A DNA stretch of 64,000 nucleotides from Qipengyuania sp. HL-TH1 (GTDB lineage: Bacteria; Pseudomonadota; Alphaproteobacteria; Sphingomonadales; Sphingomonadaceae): contig NZ_CP142675.1 of NCBI RefSeq assembly GCF_036365825.1, forward strand, positions 248,001 through 312,000. The letters run 5' to 3'. Below are positions 40,399-48,584 of the stretch, one piece after another. Numbering within the stretch: position 1 is the first letter of the stretch; every line of letters starts with the position of its first letter. Position numbers and translations under genes: made by a program. The notes below the pieces were generated by a model, which ran no database searches, had not been told where the DNA came from, and saw only the letters and a program-made list of their open reading frames with translations.

Positions 40399-41940
40399 TT
40401 AGTACTCTTCAGGCTCTTCCGGTGTCTTGGCGGTGTGCGTCGGCCCGGCATCGCGCTGGCCGCGGGCCAGCTTGAACACCACGCCGCTGAGCAGCGCGAG
40501 CGCCAGCAGGTTGGGCAGGGCCATCGCCGCATTGGAGATGTCGCCGAGGCGCCAGACCAGCTCGCTCGGTTGCGCCGCGCCGATGAAGATCACCACGCAC
40601 CACAGCACGCGCCAGGCCATGTGCAGCTTCCGTTCGCCTTCGCGCGTCGATCCCTTCACCCGGTCGTAGAGGAAGGTGATCGCCCGCTCGCCGTAATAGC
40701 TCCACGTCAGGAGCGTGGTGAAGACGAACAGGATCAAGGCGATCGAGGCGATCAGCGTGCCGATCGGGATCGCGGCGATCTCGATCGGGAACGCCGCCGC
40801 GAAGGCACCGCTCGTCATCTCGAAGCCGACCCGGTCCGATTGCCAGGCATGCGCCACCGCTTCGCCGCCCGCGGTGAAATCGCCGCGCACGGTCAGGATC
40901 ACCAGCGCGGTCATGGTGCAGATCACCACCGTGTCGATGAAGGTGCCGAGCATGGCCATGCGGCCCTGCTGTTCGGGATCGTTGGTCTGCGCCACGGCAT
41001 GGGCGATCGGGGTCGAGCCCTGGCCCGCCTCGTTCGAGAACAGGCCGCGCGCAACGCCCGCGCGGATCGCCATGATGATCGCTGCGCCGGTAAACCCGCC
41101 AACCGCGCTCTGCGGGTTGAAGGCACCGTTGAAGATCAGGCCGAAGGTCTCGCCCAGATCGCTGAAATTGAGGATCAGCGCGACCACCGCCATGACGATA
41201 TAGGTCGCCGCCATGAAGGGGACCACGCTTTCGGCGACCTTGCCGATCGACTTGATGCCGCCGATGATGACGATGAAGACCAGTCCCGCCGTTACCAGAC
41301 CGCCCAGCCATTCGGGCAGGCCGAACAATTCGTTCATCCCGTCGGCCATCGCATTGGCCTGGATCGAATTGCCGGTCACCAGCGCGCTGAACAGCGTGCC
41401 GAGGCAGAAGACCACCGCCAGCCAGGTGAACCGGGGGCCGAGACCCATCATGATGTAGCTCATCGGGCCGCCGCGATAGACGCCGTCGCTGGTCTTCTCG
41501 CGGTAGCGGATCGCCAGCGAACCTTCGGCGAAGGCCAACGCCATGCCGAACAGGGCAGTGACCCACATCCAGAAGATCGCGCCCGGTCCGCCCAGTGCGA
41601 TCGCCGTGGCGACGCCCGCTAGATTACCGGTGCCGACCTGGCCCGACAGCGCGGTCGAGAGCGCGGCAAAAGGGGAAATTTCACCTGCGCCGGTGCCCTT
41701 GCGTCCGGCGAACAGGCCCTTGATCGCGCTACCCAGCCGGACGATGGGATAAAAGCGCAGCCCGACCATGAACCACAGGCCGACCCCCAGCAGGATGATC
41801 GCCAGCGGCGGGAAGGGGATTACCGCTTCGCCGTTCCACGTCCCGCCCCAGATGAAATCGGATATGTTGGTGACCGGCTGGATCAACCGCTCGCCCAGAC
41901 TCGGCGCCTGGCCTGTTGCCATGTCGATAATTCCCCTCAT
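40399..41940 (-). CDS. Alanine/glycine:sodium symporter (AGCS family)
   Basis: The product is 513 residues; ATG 41940 is used, 41922 is possible. About eleven membrane helices. FAALSTALSGQVGTGNLAGV followed by ATAIALGGPGAIFWMWVTAL is the AGCS signature region, and GLFSNEAGQGSTPIAHAVAQ is the second family motif. YREKTSDGVYRGGPMSYIMM is also conserved. It imports alanine or glycine with Na+. C-terminal tail EEPEEY is acidic. Confidence 0.94.
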   Translation of the reverse strand: MRGIIDMATGQAPSLGERLIQPVTNISDFIWGGTWNGEAVIPFPPLAIILLGVGLWFMVGLRFYPIVRLGSAIKGLFAGRKGTGAGEISPFAALSTALSGQVGTGNLAGVATAIALGGPGAIFWMWVTALFGMALAFAEGSLAIRYREKTSDGVYRGGPMSYIMMGLGPRFTWLAVVFCLGTLFSALVTGNSIQANAMADGMNELFGLPEWLGGLVTAGLVFIVIIGGIKSIGKVAESVVPFMAATYIVMAVVALILNFSDLGETFGLIFNGAFNPQSAVGGFTGAAIIMAIRAGVARGLFSNEAGQGSTPIAHAVAQTNDPEQQGRMAMLGTFIDTVVICTMTALVILTVRGDFTAGGEAVAHAWQSDRVGFEMTSGAFAAAFPIEIAAIPIGTLIASIALILFVFTTLLTWSYYGERAITFLYDRVKGSTREGERKLHMAWRVLWCVVIFIGAAQPSELVWRLGDISNAAMALPNLLALALLSGVVFKLARGQRDAGPTHTAKTPEEPEEY

Positions 41941-42019
41941 GCGTCCCGGAATTGGAAAGCGCGCAAGCTAGTCGCGCTGCGGTCGCTTGCAAAGGGGGAG
42001 AATGGGGCGCGTCCCCGGC

Positions 42020-42104
42020 TTGCCTTTTGCGCCGCGCGGGACTAGATGCAGCGCCGTCTTCCGACATTGGGATCGATAAAAGCCCCTCCCGGTCTTGAAC
42101 CGGG
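42020..42104 (+). promoter_or_regulatory. Candidate secE promoter and leader hairpin
   Basis: TTGCCT (42020-42025), a 17-bp spacer and TAGATG (42043-42048) resemble a housekeeping promoter. In the leader, CCCGGT-CTTGA-ACCGGG (42088-42104) forms a small hairpin. No tRNA-Trp gene is present here, though one often precedes secE. Confidence 0.38.
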
Positions 42105-42173
42105 GCGGCGAAAGACCCTACCTGAAAGGGACGTGACGGAAGGCGGCACGATTTTTACGCGAGAGACGTGAGC

Positions 42174-42377
42174 ATGGCAGACGAGAAGAAGACCAGTCCG
42201 GCGGAATTCCTCCGGCAGGTGCAGGCCGAAGGGCGCAAGGTCGTATGGCCGACGCGCGAGGAAACGGTGCGCACCGCTATCTTCGTGTTCATCATGATGG
42301 TCATTCTCTCGCTTTTCTTCCTCGGCGTCGATTCGCTGTTCAGTGCCGTGGTGCGCTGGCTGCTGACGCTCGCCTGA
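42174..42377 (+). CDS. secE: Preprotein translocase subunit SecE
   Basis: The product is 67 residues (ATG 42174; an upstream GTG at 42168 is possible). SPAEFLRQVQAEGRKVVWPT followed by REETVRTA is the conserved amphipathic helix and the SecE motif, then a single membrane helix (about 39-64). It forms the SecYEG channel. nusG follows 29 bp later, as usual. Confidence 0.95.
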   Translation: MADEKKTSPAEFLRQVQAEGRKVVWPTREETVRTAIFVFIMMVILSLFFLGVDSLFSAVVRWLLTLA

Positions 42378-42406
42378 TCCGCATTTCGACAGGGTAACGA
42401 GAACAC

Positions 42407-42943
42407 ATGGCACGCTGGTACATCATCCACGCCTATTCCGGCTTCGAGAACAAGGTCCGCGACGCGATCATCGCCGAGGCCGAACGCCTTGGCCTGTCCG
42501 AGGGCGTCGAGGAGGTCGAGGTTCCGACCGAGACCGTCACCGAGATCAAGCGCGGCAAGAAGGTGCAGATCGAACGCAAGTTCATGCCCGGCTACGTGCT
42601 GGCCAAGCTGAACATGACCGACGACGTCTATCACCTGGTCAAGAACACGCCCAAGGTGACCGGCTTCCTCGGCAACAACAACAAGCCGCAGCCGATCTCC
42701 GAAAAGGAAGCGGCGCGCTATTTCGGCGGAGTCGAGGAAGCGCGTTCGGCACCGAAGAAGGAAATCAGCGTCGATTACGAAATCGGCGACCAGGTCAAGG
42801 TGCTCGACGGCCCCTTCGCCAGCTTCAACGGCCTTGTCGAGGAACTCGATTTCGACAAGCAGAAGGTCAAGGTCTCGGTCTCGATCTTCGGTCGTGCGAC
42901 GCCGGTCGAACTCGATTTCGAGCAGGTCGAACTGGTCAAGTAA
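42407..42943 (+). CDS. nusG: Transcription termination/antitermination factor NusG
   Basis: The product is 178 residues. The NGN domain begins ARWYIIHAYSGFENKVRDAI and includes ERKFMPGYVLAKLNM and LVKNTPKVTGFLGNNNKPQP. The KOW domain has GDQVKVLDGPFASFNGLVEE. It couples RNA polymerase to Rho or ribosomes. A terminator hairpin follows 7 bp downstream, so it ends the transcript, unlike the usual secE-nusG-rplK-rplA order. Confidence 0.97.
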   Translation: MARWYIIHAYSGFENKVRDAIIAEAERLGLSEGVEEVEVPTETVTEIKRGKKVQIERKFMPGYVLAKLNMTDDVYHLVKNTPKVTGFLGNNNKPQPISEKEAARYFGGVEEARSAPKKEISVDYEIGDQVKVLDGPFASFNGLVEELDFDKQKVKVSVSIFGRATPVELDFEQVELVK

Positions 42944-42950
42944 GGCGTTC

Positions 42951-42977
42951 TTTGCCCGCTCAGCTGCGGGCAAATTT
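42951..42977 (+). terminator. Terminator of secE-nusG
   Basis: TTTGCCCGC (42951-42959) pairs perfectly with GCGGGCAAA (42966-42974); loop TCAGCT, then TTT. The stop codon of the convergent LuxR-type gene lies in the loop. Confidence 0.7.
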
Positions 42978-44639
42978 CCCCGCGATGAACTCCATGACGG
43001 GTTCCGGCTGGTCGAACAGCAGGAAGCTGCCCGCATCGGCGATGATGCGCGGTTCGGGTAACCCGAAGCGCTGCGCGGTCAGCCGTGCGAATTGCGGGGA
43101 AATGTTCGCGTCGTCTTCGCCCTGAAGCAGTTCGATCGGGACCGCCGCATCCTTCAGCAGTGGCGACCATTCGGCGGACCAGTTGAGCATGGTGTCGATC
43201 GGGCCCTTGGTTCCGGATTGCAGCATATAGGCAGCGGCGCGGCGCATCCCCCGCACGGTTTCGGGGGCCTGGAAGGCGCGCAACTCGCGCGGGCACCCCT
43301 CGTAGAAATCCTCGACAAAGCGATAGAACTCGCCAGTGCCCATGCTCGCCAGCATCGCGCGCATATGGACTTTCGCGAATGTCGGAGCGCTGCGGCTGAT
43401 GCGGAAATGTATCCGCTGTCGTTTCGACAGGAATTCGTAGTCGGACGATCCGATCAGCGGCAGGAATGCCCCCACTCCGACAGCCGCGATCAACCGGTCG
43501 GGACAGCTGGCTGCCAGCCCCGCGAGCCATGGCATTCCGGCCTGCGCTGCCATGCCGACTACCCTCTCGATACCGAGGTGATCGAGAAATGCGGGAATGC
43601 GCCGCGCGAATTCACGCGGTGAGCCGCGCCCGTGTGCCTTGCCGGTGCTCGCCCCGTGAAACGGGCGCCAGGGTGCGATGATGCGCAGTTTCGCACGGCG
43701 CGCGGCAGCCTGCGCACCGCTGCTCAGGAACAGCCCTTCGAGGGGGTGGCAATAGAGCACGGGCTGGCCGTCGGGGTCGCCAAACTCCTCCCATGCGATG
43801 GTACTGCCATCGGCCTGGGTAAAGATATTCCCGCATTGGTAGCTTTCAGGCGCGTCTTCGTCGCCGGGCGTATCGAGCGAATGGACGAAGCCCGCGTAGA
43901 GCAGGAGCAAGTCCGCTTGCGAATTGATCGCCAGTTTTCGCTGCAATGCTTTCAGCTGGTTGCGCGCCGTGCCCACCGCTCGCCCCCGCTGTTCGGCGAA
44001 CTCTCTCAGGCTGTCGCCCCTGACCAGGTGACCGGTCAGCGCGAGCTCGGTCTTGGTCAGGCCGAGCGCCTCGCGGAATATGTCGCCGACCTTGTCGGTC
44101 CATCGCAGCCGGACCGCGTGAAGCGCGATCCCGGCTGCGTCTTCCGACGCTATCGGCCAGGCGCGAAACCAGCGTCCGTTTTCGTCCTCGGGAGAGGTGA
44201 ACAGCCGCAGGAAAAGGCGCGGGTTCTCCAGCTTCCCCGCGACAAGGGCCCGCAGACGGGTGCGATCGCGCTTTTCGCTGACGGGGTCGAGCAGCCATTC
44301 GGGAATGCCGTTGCCGATACGGACGGAACCGCTCGGGAACAGGCGCTGGTTGCAGGAGACGACGGTTAGATTGGCATCGAGTTCGAGGTCGCATTCCACG
44401 GCCTGTTCACGCCGCGTGGTGAGCCCGCTGTAGTCGGTGTCTTGCAGCGGATACATCTTGTCGAAAATCGCAAAGGCGTTCTCGAAATGCAGCTCGGTGG
44501 CTTCTTCGAACCCGGCGAGCTTGGCATCCGCTTCGACCATCTCCGACAGCAGCGGGACGAAGCCTTCGGGATTCGCGATCGCTGCATAGGCCTTGGCGAC
44601 CACCTCGTTCAGCTGCGCGTTCCTGTCGTCGCTGCCCAT
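42960..44639 (-). CDS. LuxR-type HTH regulator fused to alpha/beta-hydrolase-like domain
   Basis: The product is 559 residues from ATG 44639 (GGGGGAGG, 6-nt spacer). Residues about 1-180 are a PAS-like sensor region without a clear family match. Residues 190-255 (LGLTKTELALTGHLVRGDSL, AVGTARNQLKALQRKLAINS) form a LuxR-type helix-turn-helix. Residues 275-555 resemble an alpha/beta hydrolase (VLYCHPLEG, HLGIERVVGMAAQAGMPWLA, PIELLQGEDDANIS). The nucleophile elbow reads GMAAQAG, with Ala364 where Ser is expected, and the catalytic His position near 538 is Ser (AGSFLLFD). The hydrolase part is therefore probably a ligand sensor, not an enzyme. It lies between nusG and rplK. Confidence 0.82.
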   Translation of the reverse strand: MGSDDRNAQLNEVVAKAYAAIANPEGFVPLLSEMVEADAKLAGFEEATELHFENAFAIFDKMYPLQDTDYSGLTTRREQAVECDLELDANLTVVSCNQRLFPSGSVRIGNGIPEWLLDPVSEKRDRTRLRALVAGKLENPRLFLRLFTSPEDENGRWFRAWPIASEDAAGIALHAVRLRWTDKVGDIFREALGLTKTELALTGHLVRGDSLREFAEQRGRAVGTARNQLKALQRKLAINSQADLLLLYAGFVHSLDTPGDEDAPESYQCGNIFTQADGSTIAWEEFGDPDGQPVLYCHPLEGLFLSSGAQAAARRAKLRIIAPWRPFHGASTGKAHGRGSPREFARRIPAFLDHLGIERVVGMAAQAGMPWLAGLAASCPDRLIAAVGVGAFLPLIGSSDYEFLSKRQRIHFRISRSAPTFAKVHMRAMLASMGTGEFYRFVEDFYEGCPRELRAFQAPETVRGMRRAAAYMLQSGTKGPIDTMLNWSAEWSPLLKDAAVPIELLQGEDDANISPQFARLTAQRFGLPEPRIIADAGSFLLFDQPEPVMEFIAGKFARS

Positions 44640-44725
44640 CGCGATCCTCCCCCGGGCAGGGTCATAGAGGGCAATCGCGATGACACAAGGCCGCGGCGAA
44701 GCGGTTGGTGCAGCTTCGTCATGAT

Positions 44726-44764
44726 GATGCGGGCGGGGCGGCGCTATGCCTCCCCACCCGCATC
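44726..44764. terminator. Long hairpin downstream of secreted-protein gene
   Basis: GATGCGGGCGGGG (44726-44738) pairs with CCCCACCCGCATC (44752-44764) with one wobble; 13-nt loop. No T run. It could end the minus-strand transcript from 45695. Confidence 0.38.
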
Positions 44765-44879
44765 GCCGTCGATGCTCGTGCGCGGGTCGCGAGCGCATGG
44801 AGGATCGACGGGTTTAACCGGCCTGGATGCTCGAGATCGCCATGGGACGTGAGCAGAGCTGTTCCAGACCCGGCATGAC

Positions 44880-45695
44880 TCAGCGCATGGTGGCGCTTCT
44901 GCGGTAGGCGAAGGCGACGACGCTCTTGCCCGACGCCTCGTTGTAATATTGGCAATAGAAATCGGTGCCCTTGTCGGTGTGCAGATTGGGCATGTTGAAG
45001 CCGAGCATATGCATGCCGCGCCGTTCCAGATCCGCATCCCAAGCCCCCGAACGGCTCGCATTGCTGCCCGAAGCGGTCGGGGTGTAACCCAGCGAATTGC
45101 CGGTGTGCAGCATGATGTCCTTGCCCGAGACATTGCTCCAGCTGGGCAATGCCGAGGGGTGGGCGTTCTGCCCGGTGGCCATGTCCACGCACTGCATTTT
45201 CCAGCTGCCCTTCATGGCAGCCCATTGTTTGGCAGGGACCTCCATGTACAGCACGTCGCCGCTGCCCATGCTTGGCATGAAACAGCCGTTGCTGGCGCTG
45301 ACCGGCTCGCGGTCGATCACGCCGCTGCGCGACTCCTGCGACAGGCCTTTCTGGAAAGTATAATCGCCCCACTTGCCGATGAAGGCATTGTCGATCGGCA
45401 GCCCGGCACATTGGGTGAGCGAGGCGTATTTGGCAGGCACCGGACCGGCGCGGCCCGCGCCGCCGGTTGCGGTGGCGACGGTGCGGCTACTCGCAGCCGC
45501 GCCGAGCAGGCTGCGGCCATTGGTGCGCTGCGCATCATCGACCGTATCGACGACGTCATTGGCATCCTCGGCGGTCTTCTCGACCTTCTTGACGGCCTTC
45601 TTGAGCTTGTCGAACGGCCCGGCTTCGGCCGGAACCGCGGCCAGGCCGACCGCGGCAATGGTCAGCGAGGCTGCTGTTATCAAAAGATGTTTCAT
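44880..45695 (-). CDS. Secreted protein of unknown function
   Basis: The product is 271 residues from ATG 45695. The signal peptide MKHLLITAASLTIAAVGLAA ends near PAEA-G. A charged helix (FDKLKKAVKKVEKTAEDAND) follows. The C-terminal part is a compact domain with several Cys (TQCAGLPID, NGCFMPSMGSG, MQCVDMATGQ, DFYCQYYNEASG), probably disulfide-bonded in the periplasm. I do not recognise the family. A homologue is not obvious elsewhere in the window. It is an independent minus-strand gene downstream of the OMP gene, 150 bp apart. Confidence 0.7.
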   Translation of the reverse strand: MKHLLITAASLTIAAVGLAAVPAEAGPFDKLKKAVKKVEKTAEDANDVVDTVDDAQRTNGRSLLGAAASSRTVATATGGAGRAGPVPAKYASLTQCAGLPIDNAFIGKWGDYTFQKGLSQESRSGVIDREPVSASNGCFMPSMGSGDVLYMEVPAKQWAAMKGSWKMQCVDMATGQNAHPSALPSWSNVSGKDIMLHTGNSLGYTPTASGSNASRSGAWDADLERRGMHMLGFNMPNLHTDKGTDFYCQYYNEASGKSVVAFAYRRSATMR

Positions 45696-45845
45696 CGGGC
45701 ACGATCCGCTGATTGACTGGTTCGTGCCGCCTAGCGGGGACCGGAGGGGGCGATAATGTCCCATATGGGCCAAACGGGCGCGATTAATGCGGTCCCGATG
45801 CCCACTGGGGCCCTGCCCGGGCAAACCGGGCAGGGCTGGCCTGTT

Positions 45846-46958
45846 TCAGAAGGTTTGGCTCAGCGAGAGTGAAGCGCGCCAATCCTCGGGCAATTGGATG
45901 CCGTTGAGGTCCTGGTAGAGCGGCACGCCGACTTCCATCCCGACCTGCGGACGATGACGCCCCCTTACGGGTAGCGCGATATTCGCCCCGAAGCCGGCCA
46001 GCACCGTGTCGCCGCCGTAATTGGCCGGGATGTCGGACGGGGTGCGATGGTTGTGCGGGCCGTTGTAATGGCCGAGGATCTGCCCCTCGTGCTCCCACGT
46101 CAGGCGGCTGGCCAGGCTGAAACCGCTATCCACCAGATAGCTGACCCAGCCGCTCGCCTGCGCCTTGTCGCCGAAGGCAAAGCCGCTTTCATTCGCATCA
46201 TCGGTGCGCCAGCGATAGCTTGTCTGTGCGCCATAGCCGATCATTCCCGACTGCCCGGTTACGGTCACTACGGGCTCGATGTCCCATGTCCCGCTGCCCG
46301 ACTGCATCATGTAGTGCGCGAAAGTGCCGTCGGCGTTCTTGCGGTCGACCTTGCCCGTCGGGGCCCAGACGCCCAGCGTCGCATGCGCCTTGAGCCCCGG
46401 CGCGTTGGCGAGGCGATAGCTCACCGAAACCAGCGTATCGCCGAAGCCCTGGGTCGAATGGGTCATGCTCTGGCCGAAGGCGAGCCCGTGGTGACCATGG
46501 TCCATATCGTCCATCGCCATGCCGCCCATCGGCATGCCGGTATTGGCCGGATCGATCCCGACCATGGTCATTTCGTGGCGCATCCAGTGCGGCATGACCA
46601 TGAAGGTGAGCGTGTCGTTGGGGGCATACATCAGGTCGAGCATGACCATGTCCATGTTCATTTCGCTCGCCGCGACGGTGTAGCCTGCAGCAAGCACTTC
46701 GGCATTGGACACGGGATCGGTGCCCGACTGGTTGGCGCCCGAATAGCTGTTGCGGGTGTAGCGCAGCCCGATCATGAACTCGCCCCCGTCATGGGTATGC
46801 CCGTTCATCAGCCCGGCGGCGGGATAGACCGCCACCGGCGTGACGACGATCGGTTCTTCCGCTGCGGGCGGACCCTCTGGGGTCTGCTGCGCATAGGCGG
46901 GATAGGCGGCGAGCGGCGGCAGCGACGCCAGAACGGCGCGCGCAAAAGCGTGTTTCAT
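45846..46958 (-). CDS. Met/His-rich outer-membrane beta-barrel protein
   Basis: The product is 370 residues; signal peptide ends AYPAYA-Q (about residue 23). Alternating strands and a terminal Phe (SLSLSQTF) mark an outer-membrane barrel like PF13557 transporter proteins. Met- and His-rich segments stand out: NMDMVMLDLMYAP, MVMPHWMRHEMTMVG, and MPMGGMAMDDMDHGHHGLAF. Such runs bind Cu(I)/Cu(II). The adjacent DUF2946 gene upstream is a common partner in copper-resistance regions. The role in copper handling is inferred; no CopA or CusA is in the window. Confidence 0.82.
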   Translation of the reverse strand: MKHAFARAVLASLPPLAAYPAYAQQTPEGPPAAEEPIVVTPVAVYPAAGLMNGHTHDGGEFMIGLRYTRNSYSGANQSGTDPVSNAEVLAAGYTVAASEMNMDMVMLDLMYAPNDTLTFMVMPHWMRHEMTMVGIDPANTGMPMGGMAMDDMDHGHHGLAFGQSMTHSTQGFGDTLVSVSYRLANAPGLKAHATLGVWAPTGKVDRKNADGTFAHYMMQSGSGTWDIEPVVTVTGQSGMIGYGAQTSYRWRTDDANESGFAFGDKAQASGWVSYLVDSGFSLASRLTWEHEGQILGHYNGPHNHRTPSDIPANYGGDTVLAGFGANIALPVRGRHRPQVGMEVGVPLYQDLNGIQLPEDWRASLSLSQTF

Positions 46959-47026
46959 TGTATATTCCTGTCGTGAAATGGGTGTGCCGAGATTGCGGCG
47001 CTCCCCAAGACGACGGGAAACGCCGG

Positions 47027-47404
47027 TCAGACGGCGACAGGAGGTCCGCGACCGGGCGGCAGCAGGAAGGCGGTGCGCTGCAGCAGCAGCGCCGCGAGGA
47101 CGGCGACGGGTTGCTGCTCGACCGGCGGCGCAGCCACCAGCGCGAGGCCGGCGGATGCCAGCGGAGCATCGCCCGCGAACCCCGCGAACAGGCAGGTTTC
47201 GCTTTGATGCGCGGTGCTGTCACCGGGCGCGGGGTCGCGGCCGAGCGGGATGGTGACCACCATCGATGAATTGCACATCTTGGCCACGATCACGTCGCCG
47301 CCGCTGGCCGTATCGGGCATCCACCCGGCGGGGACCAGCGCGCGCAGGAACAGCGTTGCCGCCAGCAACAGCCAGATCGCGTTGGTTGAGCGCACGCCTT
47401 CCAT
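47027..47404 (-). CDS. DUF2946 family protein
   Basis: The product is 125 residues. LLLAATLFLRALVPAGWMPD near the N-terminus and a second hydrophobic helix (APPVEQQPVAVLAALLLQRT) flank a periplasmic region with two Cys (AKMCNSS, SETCLFAGFAGDAP). This is the DUF2946 pattern, a family often next to copper/TonB genes. It precedes the Met/His-rich outer-membrane protein by 68 bp in the same direction. Confidence 0.78.
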   Translation of the reverse strand: MEGVRSTNAIWLLLAATLFLRALVPAGWMPDTASGGDVIVAKMCNSSMVVTIPLGRDPAPGDSTAHQSETCLFAGFAGDAPLASAGLALVAAPPVEQQPVAVLAALLLQRTAFLLPPGRGPPVAV

Positions 47405-47456
47405 CGGCCGCGCCTTTAAGCGCGCTGCGGCGGCGGTGCAATATCGGTTGCGCGGG

Positions 47457-48482
47457 TCAGCTGCACGCGGTCGACCGGTCCGCGCGCAGGCGCGACGCGA
47501 TCGTGGTAGTGCGCAGGACCAGCGAAGTGGCTTTGCACTTCTTCAACTGGAAACGCACCTTGCGGTCCTTGAAATCGAGCGACACCCGGCGGAAGTTCTC
47601 CATCAGATCGGTGCCCAGCAGCAGCGCGGGCTTGTCCTCCAGCCCGAAGACCGCGAACGGCGGAATATCCGCAAAGGCGATCGGTACATTGCGCAGCATG
47701 ATCGGGCCGAGCTTCATCTCCTTCACCAGCATGAAGTCGATCTCCATCTCCTTGCCGGTGACGCCATAGACCTTGATCTTGCTGAAATTGCCCGCGCGTT
47801 TCAGCGCCAGCCGGTTCCGCAGCGCCCGGTTCCCGATGGTGATCTCCGACCCGGTATCGACCACGGCCTCGACCGTCTGCCGGCCGACCTTGACTTCGGT
47901 CAGGATCAATTGGCCCCGCTGCAGGCGGCCGCGCACCACGATCACGCCGTCCATGACCGGTTCGGGGGTGAAGCCGTCGTCCACGCTGATATGGCGTTTC
48001 TCGAAGTCGAGCAGCAGGCGTTGTTCGACCAGCGCGTCGAGCCCGATCATTCCGTCTCCGCCGAGGTCGCGTTCGTCCAGTACCGGCAGTTCGAGATCGG
48101 TCGTCGTCGTGGGGCCGAGCACGATCTCGTCGACCCATACGCGGTCGACCAGCTTGCTCTCGGTCACACCGTGTAGCATCGCCGGGGAACCGGCGGGCAT
48201 GGCGAGCCGCCCGGCCAGCCTTTCGCCCACCACCGAGCTGTCCGCCCCGCTGTCGACGACGAATTTGTGCGGGCCCGTGCCGTTGACCATGACATCGACG
48301 GTCATCCGGCTGCGCAGCTTGCGCGCGCCGATTTCCTCGCCGCCGATGGCCAGCGTCTCGTCGAACTCGGCAGACGGCAGTTCGGGCATGCGCACGGTTG
48401 CCGCTGACGGGTCCTGGGCGGAAGAGGCGGAAGCCATGCTCAGCAGCGCGGCAACAGCGATCGAGGTCAGAGCTTTGCTCAT
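47457..48482 (-). CDS. Secreted aspartyl protease, retropepsin-like tandem domains
   Basis: The product is 341 residues with a signal peptide (about 1-22, ending SSAQ-D). Two retropepsin-like lobes each carry an active-site motif: FVVDSGADSSVVGERLAGRL (about 74-93) and AVVDTGSEITIGNRALRNRL (about 200-220). GGDGMIGLDALVEQRLLLDF and LLLGTDLMENFRRVSLDFKD are the matching C-lobe motifs. Having both catalytic aspartates in one chain means it need not dimerise. Substrates unknown. Confidence 0.85.
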   Translation of the reverse strand: MSKALTSIAVAALLSMASASSAQDPSAATVRMPELPSAEFDETLAIGGEEIGARKLRSRMTVDVMVNGTGPHKFVVDSGADSSVVGERLAGRLAMPAGSPAMLHGVTESKLVDRVWVDEIVLGPTTTTDLELPVLDERDLGGDGMIGLDALVEQRLLLDFEKRHISVDDGFTPEPVMDGVIVVRGRLQRGQLILTEVKVGRQTVEAVVDTGSEITIGNRALRNRLALKRAGNFSKIKVYGVTGKEMEIDFMLVKEMKLGPIMLRNVPIAFADIPPFAVFGLEDKPALLLGTDLMENFRRVSLDFKDRKVRFQLKKCKATSLVLRTTTIASRLRADRSTACS

Positions 48483-48584
48483 GATCCATAGCCATAGACG
48501 ATTATGGCGCGCCGCGCGAACGCAGGTCGATCAGGGGCGCACCCCGTCCGACCGGCGCGCCGCGTGCTGCGCCGGGATTGCGGA

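Noticed and set aside
41941..42173. tRNA-Trp gene upstream of secE
   Set aside because: No cloverleaf or CCA end is present.
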